A stretch of DNA of 64,000 bases from positions 62,001-126,000 of the forward strand of contig CAZWSL010000003.1 of NCBI GenBank assembly GCA_964636495.1, written 5' to 3'. The position numbers and the translations under genes were made by a program. Below are positions 43,087-51,774 of the stretch, in pieces. The notes beneath the pieces were generated by a model that worked only from the letters and a program-made list of their open reading frames with translations, made no database searches and had not been told where the DNA came from. The number at the start of each line of letters is the position of its first letter. The first letter of the stretch is position 1. The DNA is from Desulfobacula sp964636495. GTDB taxonomy: Bacteria > Desulfobacterota > Desulfobacteria > Desulfobacterales > Desulfobacteraceae.

Positions 43087-43818
43087 TTATCTGATAACCG
43101 GATAGTTCTTTTTATACCAGTCAACAATACCAGATCTGAGGTTGAGTATTTTTTTAAAGCCGGAATCAATTAATATTTTTGACGCAACCGTGCTTCTGTT
43201 GCCGGTTGCACAATAAATCAATATGGCACTGTTCTTATGGACATCCAGTTCACTGATTCTGTACTGCAGTTCCTGAACAGGAATCAGGATTGAGTTTTCA
43301 AGACGGCCGACTGCATGTTCCCTCCGGGTTCTGACATCAAGGATGAGAGGCTGGTTCTTTTTGATGAACTGGTCTGCATCACCGGCTGATAATGCTTTAT
43401 AACTTGCCTGCTGATACTCTGTTACCGTTACCTCCCCTTTCAGTGATGCAATTTGAAAAGGGAACGTCCCGTTTTTTTTCATCTTGAAATATGAGGTTGT
43501 TTTAAGATCAGCGGTAATCTGTTTTGACTCTTTCAGGGTTGGAAAAACAGCAGTTTGCCCGTTAAATTTCTCCGGCAGTTGAAATTTAATGTAATCACCA
43601 CGATATACTTTAAAGTGCTGTGTTTTCCTATGAAGGTCAATTTCCAGAATACGGTATCCATTCTCTATTCTGCCTGAAATCTTATCTTCAGAAGAGTAGA
43701 GAGGATTAGCCAGAAAAAAGCTGCATGCAAAAACAGACAGCAGAACGGTTAAAAACAATCTGGTGGATCTTGATTTTTTATCTGTTCCTTTTCGGCGCTT
43801 ATATACGTTGCTTAACAT
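43087..43818 (-). CDS. Exported rhodanese-domain protein
   Basis: The 243-residue protein has a basic start and a hydrophobic segment (LFLTVLLSVFACSFFLA) acting as signal or anchor. An 85-residue periplasmic domain follows (cupredoxin-like: EIDLHRKTQHFKVYRGDYIKF), then a rhodanese domain with active-site Cys in LIYCATGNRSTVAS. LILDVRTRREHAVGRL is the usual N-terminal rhodanese motif. It may move sulfur or redox equivalents in the periplasm. The first domain resembles copper-tolerance or plastocyanin-like folds, which is uncertain. Confidence 0.85.
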   Translation of the reverse strand: MLSNVYKRRKGTDKKSRSTRLFLTVLLSVFACSFFLANPLYSSEDKISGRIENGYRILEIDLHRKTQHFKVYRGDYIKFQLPEKFNGQTAVFPTLKESKQITADLKTTSYFKMKKNGTFPFQIASLKGEVTVTEYQQASYKALSAGDADQFIKKNQPLILDVRTRREHAVGRLENSILIPVQELQYRISELDVHKNSAILIYCATGNRSTVASKILIDSGFKKILNLRSGIVDWYKKNYPVIR

Positions 43819-44046
43819 ATTTATCCATTTCCTTTATTCTTTTTTTTTTATCCCGTATGGAACAGGTTCGTAATATGTATGATATTCAATACAGCATCAC
43901 ACCGTGCAATCTGTATTTCAACAATAAACATGAATCCACAAAGTTCAATTGATAAAATTGGGTTAACAAAGAATCCGGTTTAACCGGATATATTCAATGC
44001 AGTGAACCGTAAACCATGTAAATGCACTGCCAATTTATTAAAACCA

Positions 44047-44769
44047 TTATAGTTTTACAAGTTTGAGTTCACCCCACAAACCGATATTTTTTCCTTTAAT
44101 AATTATAATGCCATTGAGCCCTTTTATATTTTTACCAAAATCTATAGCAGCGTTTATATCACCGGAGTCCTTTATTCTGTTGGCAAGTGCTGTGGCAGCA
44201 GCATCTGCCAGTGGACATGAGTCTGAAAGCACGGTTACGGCATCTGCCTGGCCAAAACTTTTTGAATGCCCCAGGGTACCTGAAGAGGTACATATTCCAT
44301 AGGGATTGTCTTTTTTCCCCACCTGTATGCCGCATGTCATTGAAAAAGGGGTATTTTCTGCATAGATAGTGAAAATTGTTTCAGAATTGGATTTGATGAA
44401 AATATCGCCGCCGTTTTCTATGACTATTTCATTAGAGCAGGATAACAGTGCCTTTCCGGTATGTTCTGCAACCAAACCTGCCACAGATGCCATGGGTCCT
44501 GTTCCGGTCAGTCTGGCGGCATCTGTCATCTCCTGTATGATCTGCGGGGCGGTGACACTGTTTTTCAGGGGTACAAGGGAGGTTGCAAATTCAGGCTGGT
44601 GCTTTATATAGGTTTCAATATAATTTCTGCATTCAAGTACGGCTTTTATTGCTGAATCACTTAAATCTGTCTGTGCCTGAATATTGAGATTTGTCTCTTT
44701 TACCGTGACGTTAAAAGAGACAAGACCCTTTTTGTTATGCTTTGTACGATAGGTTCGGTTATCAAACAT
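44047..44769 (-). CDS. UPF0280 (ApbE-like) family protein
   Basis: The 240-residue protein has TGTGPMASVAGLVAE, ENGGDIFI, TSSGTLGHSKSFGQADAVTV and LADAAATALANRI, diagnostic of UPF0280, a family related to ApbE FMN transferases and common in methanogens and sulfate reducers. ATG 44769 gives the family length. Its reaction is unknown. It stands alone on the minus strand. Confidence 0.9.
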   Translation of the reverse strand: MFDNRTYRTKHNKKGLVSFNVTVKETNLNIQAQTDLSDSAIKAVLECRNYIETYIKHQPEFATSLVPLKNSVTAPQIIQEMTDAARLTGTGPMASVAGLVAEHTGKALLSCSNEIVIENGGDIFIKSNSETIFTIYAENTPFSMTCGIQVGKKDNPYGICTSSGTLGHSKSFGQADAVTVLSDSCPLADAAATALANRIKDSGDINAAIDFGKNIKGLNGIIIIKGKNIGLWGELKLVKL

Positions 44770-44947
44770 CTGTCATTAAGTTTCTTTAAATCAGTTTTAA
44801 TTTTCAAGCAGCTTGTCTGCTCCTGATCGTCAACCCTGATATGGCTATTATCATTTCTAATGTTTTATTAAAACAATTAATTTTACTTTTTATCTGTTCT
44901 GTTTTATTTTATACCGGAATATAAATTAAAACGTAGAAACTAAAATT

Positions 44948-45562
44948 ATGTTTACACCATTTCTTCAAGGATTTGGCACTGGAGGGGGATTAATTGTGGC
45001 CATTGGCGCACAAAATGCATTTGTTCTCTCCCAGGGTGTCCGGGGCAATTATCACGTGGTAATTGCTCTGATCTGTATTTTTTGTGATGCTGTTTTTATA
45101 ACTGCCGGAGTTGCAGGTTTTGGAGCGGCTGTCTCCACAAATCCAATCATGTCCCGGTGGGTAGCGTGGGGAGGCGCAGGATTTCTTTTCCTCTACGGGT
45201 TGAGATCTCTCAGCTCCGCTGTTCGAGGTGGAAGCCTGGAATCAAGCAGCTCTGCAGTCCGATCATTGAGAGCAGCCATTCTTATGACTTTGGCCGTTAC
45301 ACTGCTCAATCCCCATTTCTACCTGGATACTATCGTTCTTCTTGGAGGTGTGAGCAGCCAGTTCAGCGGAGAAAACCGGCTCTTTTTCTGGGTGGGCGCT
45401 GTTACTGCCTCCACACTCTGGTTTGTATGCCTGAGCCTTGGTGGAAGGATGCTTGCACCACTGTTTAAAAAACAGATATCCTGGCGAATTCTTGACAGCC
45501 TTGTGTGCGCGACCATGTGGGCCATTTCAGTATCGCTCATAACCCATGGAATTTCCGGCTGA
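44948..45562 (+). CDS. LysE/ArgO-family amino acid exporter
   Basis: The 204-residue protein has six membrane segments. The N-terminus FLQGFGTGGGLIVAIGAQNAFVLSQGVRGN is the LysE/ArgO signature (GAQNAFVL), with CDAVFITAGVAG and LNPHFYLDT following. It exports basic amino acids such as arginine or lysine. Monocistronic; no regulator gene is adjacent. Confidence 0.93.
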   Translation: MFTPFLQGFGTGGGLIVAIGAQNAFVLSQGVRGNYHVVIALICIFCDAVFITAGVAGFGAAVSTNPIMSRWVAWGGAGFLFLYGLRSLSSAVRGGSLESSSSAVRSLRAAILMTLAVTLLNPHFYLDTIVLLGGVSSQFSGENRLFFWVGAVTASTLWFVCLSLGGRMLAPLFKKQISWRILDSLVCATMWAISVSLITHGISG

Positions 45563-45758
45563 TTAACAGAAGAATAATGAATGCTTTTATCATATTTCAT
45601 GTATGAAAATAATATCAGAATAAGAGATACCCTATTTGGCATGGTTACAGATTGCTCCTGACAACTCTTTTTGACATTGTTTCAATACGAATTAAATTCA
45701 TTATAGAAAAACAGTTTCAGCAGATTATTGAAAAGAGCAGGCAAAGGAATATAAAAAA

Positions 45759-46346
45759 ATGTGGAATGAAAGATACAGTTCAGAGAAGTATGCTTTTGGC
45801 AAAGAACCCAATGATTTTCTGGTTGAAAAATCGACATATCTCTCCAGGGGAAGAACATTATGCCTGGGTGAGGGTGAAGGGCGTAACGCTGTATGGCTTG
45901 CACAGCAGGGTCATGAAGTTACAGCCGTGGATGCTTCAGATGTCGGGCTTGAAAAAGCAGTAAAACTTGCTGATATGCGTGGCGTATCGATAACTGCAGT
46001 TCATGCGGATCTTGCAGAATTCGTGATTAAGCGGGGATCCTGGGACAACATAGTCTCCATTTACTGTCATTTACCTCCCGCCCTGAGAAAAGAGGTTCAC
46101 CATCAATGTGTTGACGGCCTTTGCTCCAGCGGTGCCATGCTGCTTGAAGCCTATACACCTGAGCAGCTTCAATATAAAACCGGAGGACCGTCAAAGGTTG
46201 AGATGATGATGGATACCGAATCCCTGAAAAAAGAGCTGAAAGGGCTTGAATTCCGTCATCTGAAAGAATTGACACGTGAGGTTCAGGAAGGAGAATTTCA
46301 TAATGGAACAGGCTCTGTGGTGCAGATGCTGGCAATAAGAGTTTAA
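45759..46346 (+). CDS. Class I SAM-dependent methyltransferase
   Basis: The 195-residue protein starts MWNERYSSEKYAFGKEPNDFL and has the SAM motif LCLGEGEGRNAVWLAQQG, then VTAVDASDVGLEKA. It belongs to the small TehB/thiopurine-methyltransferase-like group, whose substrates are often tellurite, selenite or small thiols. Length is full. It is convergent with the flavoprotein gene 20 bases away. Confidence 0.88.
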   Translation: MWNERYSSEKYAFGKEPNDFLVEKSTYLSRGRTLCLGEGEGRNAVWLAQQGHEVTAVDASDVGLEKAVKLADMRGVSITAVHADLAEFVIKRGSWDNIVSIYCHLPPALRKEVHHQCVDGLCSSGAMLLEAYTPEQLQYKTGGPSKVEMMMDTESLKKELKGLEFRHLKELTREVQEGEFHNGTGSVVQMLAIRV

Positions 46347-46366
46347 CCTGTTTTTTCTTCCCGTGT

Positions 46367-47812
46367 TTAAAAGCTGGTATGGGCTGCATTTTTCCCGGCA
46401 ATACGGCCGAACACGATACATTCGGTCAAAGCGCAACCGCCCAGCCGTCCGGCACCATGTATGCCGCCAGTCACCTCTCCTGCTGCATATAAACGCGGTA
46501 TGGGGTTCTGATGGAGATCCAGAACTTCTGCACGACTGTTGATACCGACTCCGCCTGATGTGTAATGAACTTTGGGCCAGAGATGGATAGCATAAAATGG
46601 GGGACACTCTATTTTTGGAGTTGATGGGGAGAGGGGTTTGCCAAACGGGTCTTTTATACCTTGATCAATGGTATCATGGTAGGTATTCAAAGTCTTTTGC
46701 AGCAGTGCATCTGGTATTTTGTAAGCCGCGGCCAGATCTGAGATCGTATCAAACGCTTTTACCTTGCCTGTTTCCAGGCAGTGGGCCAGACTGGCCAACT
46801 CTTTTTCAGCCCCCTGGGCATCAACAATCCCGATACAGCTGCGGCCGGTCTTCAATATGGCATCCGATCGTACTTTTCGACTGCCCCATTCGTTAGCAAT
46901 CCGGAGCCCTGTAACCGGATCAATCAATATGCCGGCGGGATAAACAGCATATGAAGCAAATCGGCCGCCTTTACCATAGCCTTTTTCATGAACACACCCC
47001 CACGGGCCCAGCTGTATATGAGAAAGATGAACAGGAAAAGCGTTTATATCCAGAGCCTGAATCAACCCTTCTGCTGTAGCTCCTTTCTGGTTGGTTGTTT
47101 TAACAGAATCATCCAGCCTTGGGTCTAAAAAGGAACGAAACCGGATATCATTGGCAAATCCGCCGGTTGCCATGACAACAGCTTTTCTGGCACGGATTTT
47201 TTTCTCCATGGCACCTGATACCTTATCCGGGGATTGATTTCCCTCTTGAATCTCTATGCCGGTGATTGAGCCTGACTGATCGGTAATCAGCCTTTTTAAA
47301 CAGCATTGTGTCCGGATGATACCATTGAGGCTTGTGAATTTTGCAACCATGGCTTTGATCAGATCTATACCGGAATGACTTTGTGTTGTTACACATCTTG
47401 CTGCAGAATGCCCGCCGAAACGGTCAAGACGGTTTAAATACCTGATATTGAGTTCATTGCAGGTCCAATCAATGGCAGCGGCAGATTGTTCGGTAACCGT
47501 TTTTACAAGTTCAGGGTGATTCAACCCCTTACCGGTTTGCATCATATCATAAAAAAAGAGTTGAGGAGAATCTTCAATGTTTTTTTCTTTCTGCAGAAAA
47601 TTGTCAGCTGCCGCAAGAGCACCGTCACTTATCCGGGTATTGCCGCCGGTGATTTTCATTTTTTCAAACACAATCACATCAGCCCCAGTGATTTTCGCTT
47701 CAATTGCAGCAGAGAGTCCGGCTGCCCCGCTGCCGATAACAATGATATCAAATGTTTCCTGCCACTCTTTTTTATTTAAAACCGCCATTTTTATCATCCT
47801 GGTAGTATTCAT
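46367..47812 (-). CDS. FAD-dependent fumarate-reductase/flavocytochrome-c-like oxidoreductase
   Basis: The 481-residue protein has the FAD motif DIIVIGSGAAGLSAAIEA near residue 22, GGNTRISDGALAAAD, and the C-terminal YAAGEVTGGIHGAGRLGG of soluble fumarate reductases. It lacks haem CxxCH sites and a signal peptide, so it is a cytoplasmic flavoprotein. Related enzymes reduce fumarate, urocanate, enoates or ketosteroids. Several Met codons near the start (1, 6 and 9) leave a few residues uncertain. It is monocistronic. Confidence 0.88.
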   Translation of the reverse strand: MNTTRMIKMAVLNKKEWQETFDIIVIGSGAAGLSAAIEAKITGADVIVFEKMKITGGNTRISDGALAAADNFLQKEKNIEDSPQLFFYDMMQTGKGLNHPELVKTVTEQSAAAIDWTCNELNIRYLNRLDRFGGHSAARCVTTQSHSGIDLIKAMVAKFTSLNGIIRTQCCLKRLITDQSGSITGIEIQEGNQSPDKVSGAMEKKIRARKAVVMATGGFANDIRFRSFLDPRLDDSVKTTNQKGATAEGLIQALDINAFPVHLSHIQLGPWGCVHEKGYGKGGRFASYAVYPAGILIDPVTGLRIANEWGSRKVRSDAILKTGRSCIGIVDAQGAEKELASLAHCLETGKVKAFDTISDLAAAYKIPDALLQKTLNTYHDTIDQGIKDPFGKPLSPSTPKIECPPFYAIHLWPKVHYTSGGVGINSRAEVLDLHQNPIPRLYAAGEVTGGIHGAGRLGGCALTECIVFGRIAGKNAAHTSF

Positions 47813-47956
47813 TTACAGATAAGCTTTGATTGAAATCCAATTCCAGGAGAATAACACGAATTGTAATAAATACATATATCATTTTTGGGAATATTCTTTA
47901 TATTCATCTGGTTGAATTTTTCATGTTCATCAAAAGATAAAGATATCTTTTCAGAA

Positions 47957-48199
47957 ATGAAATGGAGAGAGAAGGTAGGAAAAACAGAGATTAAAAGTCT
48001 TTATGCACCCCACTGTACAGATGGAAAATATTTTAGACCCTGGATGAAGATGAGAGATAGGAATTTTTTAGAGGTGCTGGCATGGAAACTCTTTTACAAA
48101 ACAAGTTTTACAAAATTGAATGATAAAGCTTTTTGTCACGGATTGATTTGCGGTGTGATAAAATTGGTATCCACTATTGATGCCTTACCTCTCTTGTAA
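47957..48199 (+). pseudogene. N-terminal fragment of an MBL-fold hydrolase gene
   Basis: The plus strand encodes MKWREKVGKTEIKSLYAPH then GKYFRPWMKMRDRNFLEV, resembling the start of membrane-bound metallo-beta-lactamase-fold hydrolases (YAPHF-dG-FfNPW pattern). The homology ends after about 55 residues and none of the metal-binding HxHxDH core follows. The frame then runs antisense into the next gene. A truncated remnant is the best reading. Confidence 0.45.
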
Positions 48200-49126
48200 C
48201 AATCGAATCAAAATGATTTCACTCTGTGTGTTAAACCTGACCGGGATTCCAACCGTACCAAGTCCCTGTCCCGTAACTCCTTTCATGTCATTGTACTGCC
48301 AGACCCCGCGATAATATTTTCTACCGTGTTTTAGATGGAGGATAATGGGAATACCTCCTGGAAGACAAATCTGACCGGCATGAGTGTGTCCCGTCAGATA
48401 CAGATCATATTGGTTCTTATCTGCAACATCGTAAAGAGAGGGAGTGTGAGCCAGGACAAGTTTAAAACCATCACCTGTTTCTTCCATGGCTCTGATTGCA
48501 CGATCAGTATAATAATAATAGGGATCATCCAGCCCGGTAATACATATTTTCTGGCCATCTCGACAGATCTCAACTGTCTCATTGACCAGAACACGGATTC
48601 CTATTTTTTCCATAGGGGATACCATTTGATAGGTATCATGGTTTCCAAGGATTGCAAGTATTCCATCACGGGTTGTAATCTGGGACACGATTTCCAGTAA
48701 TGGATCAAGGACTTCATTAAAGCTGCCCATAATGTTTTCCCGATAATCACCTGTCATGACACAGAGATCTACTTCTAGGTCCTTGACAAGTTTTCCTGCT
48801 CTCTTGCTGATATCGTCAAAGGCATCCAGGTGCAAATCAGTGAAATGAAGAATAGTGTATCCATTAAAAATGTCGGGAAGATTCTTGAAGCATAGGTCAA
48901 TTCTGTTCAAAACTGTATTTTTAGCATTTTCATGGCCAATATGATAAAACCTTGTTCTTTTGATACACCACTCAAAAATCGTAATCAGAAGCTTAAAGTT
49001 GGACCAGTTTTTTCGGGTTTTTTCCCCGTATTTTCGATGTTTGTAGTTATCTGATTCCAATATTGATCTTGTAATGGACCATATCAGACGACTACTCTCT
49101 TTCTTATTTAAAAATGAAAAATCCAT
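48185..49126 (-). CDS. Calcineurin-type metallophosphoesterase
   Basis: The 313-residue protein has the full dinuclear metal motif set: LHFTDLHLDAF (DxH), VMTGDYRENI (GDxxD-like), LGNHDTY (GNHD), LVLAHTPSLYD (H) and LTGHTHAGQICLPGG (GHxH). It is closest to the YaeI/YkuE group that hydrolyses phosphodiesters or lipid-linked substrates. An N-terminal 80 residues of basic and hydrophobic character (KLLITIFEWCIKRTRF) suggests membrane association. ATG 49126 follows a ribosome site (aaaggag). Confidence 0.9.
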   Translation of the reverse strand: MDFSFLNKKESSRLIWSITRSILESDNYKHRKYGEKTRKNWSNFKLLITIFEWCIKRTRFYHIGHENAKNTVLNRIDLCFKNLPDIFNGYTILHFTDLHLDAFDDISKRAGKLVKDLEVDLCVMTGDYRENIMGSFNEVLDPLLEIVSQITTRDGILAILGNHDTYQMVSPMEKIGIRVLVNETVEICRDGQKICITGLDDPYYYYTDRAIRAMEETGDGFKLVLAHTPSLYDVADKNQYDLYLTGHTHAGQICLPGGIPIILHLKHGRKYYRGVWQYNDMKGVTGQGLGTVGIPVRFNTQSEIILIRLLQER

Positions 49127-49208
49127 GAATATCTCCTTTTGAGAACTTCTCCTATCATACTTGAAAATTTTGCATTTTTACAAGCTTTTAGTCGTTTGAT
49201 ACACCAGT

Positions 49209-49330
49209 AAAATTGTGGAATTAAAAGAAGGGGATATGTGTGTTGTTCCAAAGGGTGTTGAGCATCGACCAATCTGTACTGCAGAAGTGACCTGTAGTTG
49301 ATTGAAGCTGGAGGAACTTTAACACCGGAC
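49209..49330 (+). pseudogene. Cupin-domain gene remnant
   Basis: KIVELKEGDMCVVPKGVEHRPICTAEV (49209 onward, quoted in part: GDMCVVPKGVEHRP) is the metal-binding hairpin of small cupin proteins. The frame is broken by stops immediately afterwards, and a second frame continues family-like IEAGGTLTPDN. Neither start nor first beta-strands remain. The rest of 49127-49586 shows nothing I recognise. Confidence 0.55.
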
Positions 49331-49586
49331 AACTCTGGTGGAACGTATAAAGAACAGTGATGACCATCTGCTGGTGAGGCAACATACTCTCTGATAGAGA
49401 TCTATGCAAGAAGTTCAATTTTGATTTATGGCAAGGAAAATGAAAATTATAATCAAAGAAATACATTGCGTATTTTGAGAATTATAATTTTCAGATTCCA
49501 ATGCAATCGGGCAAAATTGAATATTTTGTAACTGGCTTCTTTATTTATGAATTCAACCCTTTTGAATTTAATCAGTGAAGCAGCGA

Positions 49587-50921
49587 TTAGGACAACAGCA
49601 TTTCAAAGCTTTTATCAAGCACCTGCATGCCTTCTTCAATCATCTCATCACTGATCATCAACGGCGGCAGAAAACGTACACAGTTAAAATAGAGCCCGGA
49701 CGGCAGCACAATCAATCCCTGGCTCAGGGCATGCTGCCGCAGGGTGATTACTTTTTCCGGCACAGGTATCTTTTTGATCTTATCTCCGACCAGCTCTATT
49801 GCCAGCATGGGACCCAACCCTCTCACATCACCAATGATATTATATTTCCGGGCAATCTTTTCCAGGTGCTGCCGCATGATATCTCCCATTTCCGAGGCCC
49901 GTTTCAAAAATTGCGGATCTGAAATGGTGTTGATGGTTTCAATGGCTGCCACGCATGCCAGAGGGTTTCCACTGTAAGTGCCCCCCATGCCGCCGGGTTC
50001 GGGTGCGGACATGATTTCATCCGATCCGGTCACCCCGGACAACGGCATACCAGATGCCAGCGATTTGCCGGTCACCAGAAGATCAGGTACAATATCATAA
50101 TGTTCAATGGCAAACAGTTTCCCGGTCCGCCCAAAACCGCTCTGGATTTCATCGGCCACCATGAGCATGCCGTGTTCCGTGCACAGCTCCCTGATCCGTT
50201 TTAAAAACTTGGGCGGGGTTGGGATATATCCGCCTTCTCCCTGAACCGGCTCAATCACAATCGCAGCCACATCAGAGGGATCAACCTGGGCGATCATTGC
50301 ATGTTCCAGCTGCCCCACACAGAAATCAACATAGGCCTCTTCATCCATCCCATCCGGTTTCCGGTAAACATTGGGGAATGGCAGCCGGTATATTTCCGAT
50401 GCAAAAGGGCCGTGTCCTTTTTTAAACCGGGCATATTTGCTGGTCATGGAAAGTGTCAGGTTTGTCCTGCCGTGATAAGCTCCTTCAAAAACAATAATGG
50501 CGGATCTCTTTGTATAACTTCTGGCAATCTTGACAGCCGTCTCAACAGCTTCTGCACCGGAATTCATCAATGCGCTCTTTTTGGGAAAATCACCCGGAGC
50601 AATTTCATTGAGTCGTTCAACCACCTGAATAAAGGGTTCATAGGACGCTACCAGCGGACAGGTGTGGACCAGTTTTTCTGACTGTGCCTGCATGGCTTTC
50701 ACCACATTCTCCGGACAATGACCTGCAGCAAGGGCACCAATGCCGCCTCCGAAATCCAGCAGGGAATTGCCGTCAATATCCTGGATAACACCACCTCTGG
50801 CTTCTGAAATCACAACAGGGGTCAGCAGGGCCATGCCGCTGACGGTTGCTTTCTGCCTTCGAGCCATCATTTCCCGGCTCCTGGGTCCGGGGACTTCTGT
50901 TTTTAGATCAATGACACTCAT
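49587..50921 (-). CDS. Class III aminotransferase (GabT-like)
   Basis: The 444-residue PLP enzyme has NSGAEAVETAVKIAR, AYHGRTNLTLSMT, VIEPVQGEGGYIP, VADEIQSGFGRTG and the Schiff-base lysine in LLVTGKSLASGMPL. Full length. Family members move the amino group of omega-amino acids such as 4-aminobutyrate or taurine to 2-oxoglutarate or pyruvate. It lies 11 bases downstream of the glutaredoxin-fusion gene on the same strand, in a divergent module with tctCBA. The actual donor is unknown. Confidence 0.92.
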   Translation of the reverse strand: MSVIDLKTEVPGPRSREMMARRQKATVSGMALLTPVVISEARGGVIQDIDGNSLLDFGGGIGALAAGHCPENVVKAMQAQSEKLVHTCPLVASYEPFIQVVERLNEIAPGDFPKKSALMNSGAEAVETAVKIARSYTKRSAIIVFEGAYHGRTNLTLSMTSKYARFKKGHGPFASEIYRLPFPNVYRKPDGMDEEAYVDFCVGQLEHAMIAQVDPSDVAAIVIEPVQGEGGYIPTPPKFLKRIRELCTEHGMLMVADEIQSGFGRTGKLFAIEHYDIVPDLLVTGKSLASGMPLSGVTGSDEIMSAPEPGGMGGTYSGNPLACVAAIETINTISDPQFLKRASEMGDIMRQHLEKIARKYNIIGDVRGLGPMLAIELVGDKIKKIPVPEKVITLRQHALSQGLIVLPSGLYFNCVRFLPPLMISDEMIEEGMQVLDKSFEMLLS

Positions 50922-50932
50922 GCTATTCTCTC

Positions 50933-51760
50933 CTAATTTTCTCTAAATATGTCTGTTTTTACCATATATCTCCGGCAGGCCGTCCGGTATTTAAACAGGT
51001 TCACCGCGCCGATCTGTTCTTTTTCATCTTCCGGGATGTTTTCCTTGATAAAAAACGGGTGGGTTTTCTTTCCTGTGGCCTGTTCAACAAATCGGGCTGC
51101 CTGGCCGGCTTCTTCCGGGGAGATAATCTGTTTTCCAGTAGAATCACCCTCCCTTGTAAAAGGCGCCAGCTCAAGGAGAATCTTAAAATCCGGGCATTTT
51201 TCCAGGGCCGACAGGCTTTGGGACAGAGTGGATTCACTAACAGCAGACCCTGTGATTTTTTCATATGATCCAGGCATTCCCCTGAGATAAAACAGCAGCT
51301 TATCAACCAGTGATTCATTGATCAGTTTTTCTAAAACCACTGCATTGGAACCGTCTGTCTCAATCTGTGTTTGAAGACCACTGGATTTTAAAAAGGACAC
51401 CAGGGAAACAAACCGGGCACTCACTGTTTCATCCCCGGCTGCAGCGTACAGGCCATCAACCCAGCCGTGGCTGAGTTCACTTCTGGAAACAAATCCGTCC
51501 ATCAGCTTTTGATCCATTAAATAGGCAATGATCATCCCGACACCCTGTACCACGATTTCTCCATCATAAATAAGGGGGAATTCCACACCCTCTTTCCCGC
51601 GATAGATATCAGACCTGTTTTTCCGGTAAAATGCATTAAATTCATCTTTACCATCTGCCTTGAAATCATATTCTGTATACGCAAGATTGTTTTTTTCCAT
51701 GTAAGATTTTACAATCCTGCAGCGCATACACCCGGTTGCACTGAAAAGTGAAAATGGCAT
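50933..51760 (-). CDS. Glutaredoxin-domain protein with unassigned C-terminal domain
   Basis: Residues 1-80 form a glutaredoxin fold: FSATGCMRCRIVKSYM (CxxC site), EFPLIYDGEIVVQGVG (cis-Pro and GSH-loop region). The remaining 195 residues, including LLFYLRGMPGSYEKITG and LEKCPDFKILLELAPF, loosely resemble the part of glycyl-radical activases that follows the cluster, but without CxxxCxxC, and end in KYRTACRRYMVKTDIF with a further Cys. I do not recognise the fusion. It is encoded between the arylsulfotransferase-like and aminotransferase genes, with gaps of 14 and 11 bases, so it belongs to the same pathway. Confidence 0.75.
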   Translation of the reverse strand: MPFSLFSATGCMRCRIVKSYMEKNNLAYTEYDFKADGKDEFNAFYRKNRSDIYRGKEGVEFPLIYDGEIVVQGVGMIIAYLMDQKLMDGFVSRSELSHGWVDGLYAAAGDETVSARFVSLVSFLKSSGLQTQIETDGSNAVVLEKLINESLVDKLLFYLRGMPGSYEKITGSAVSESTLSQSLSALEKCPDFKILLELAPFTREGDSTGKQIISPEEAGQAARFVEQATGKKTHPFFIKENIPEDEKEQIGAVNLFKYRTACRRYMVKTDIFREN

Positions 51761-51774
51761 GTCAGCCTCCTGTT

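Noticed and set aside
48950..49215. Duplicated segment around TTTGATACACCA at 48963 and 49195
   Set aside because: The shared core is only about 12 bases with poor flanks; probably chance or a trivial short similarity.
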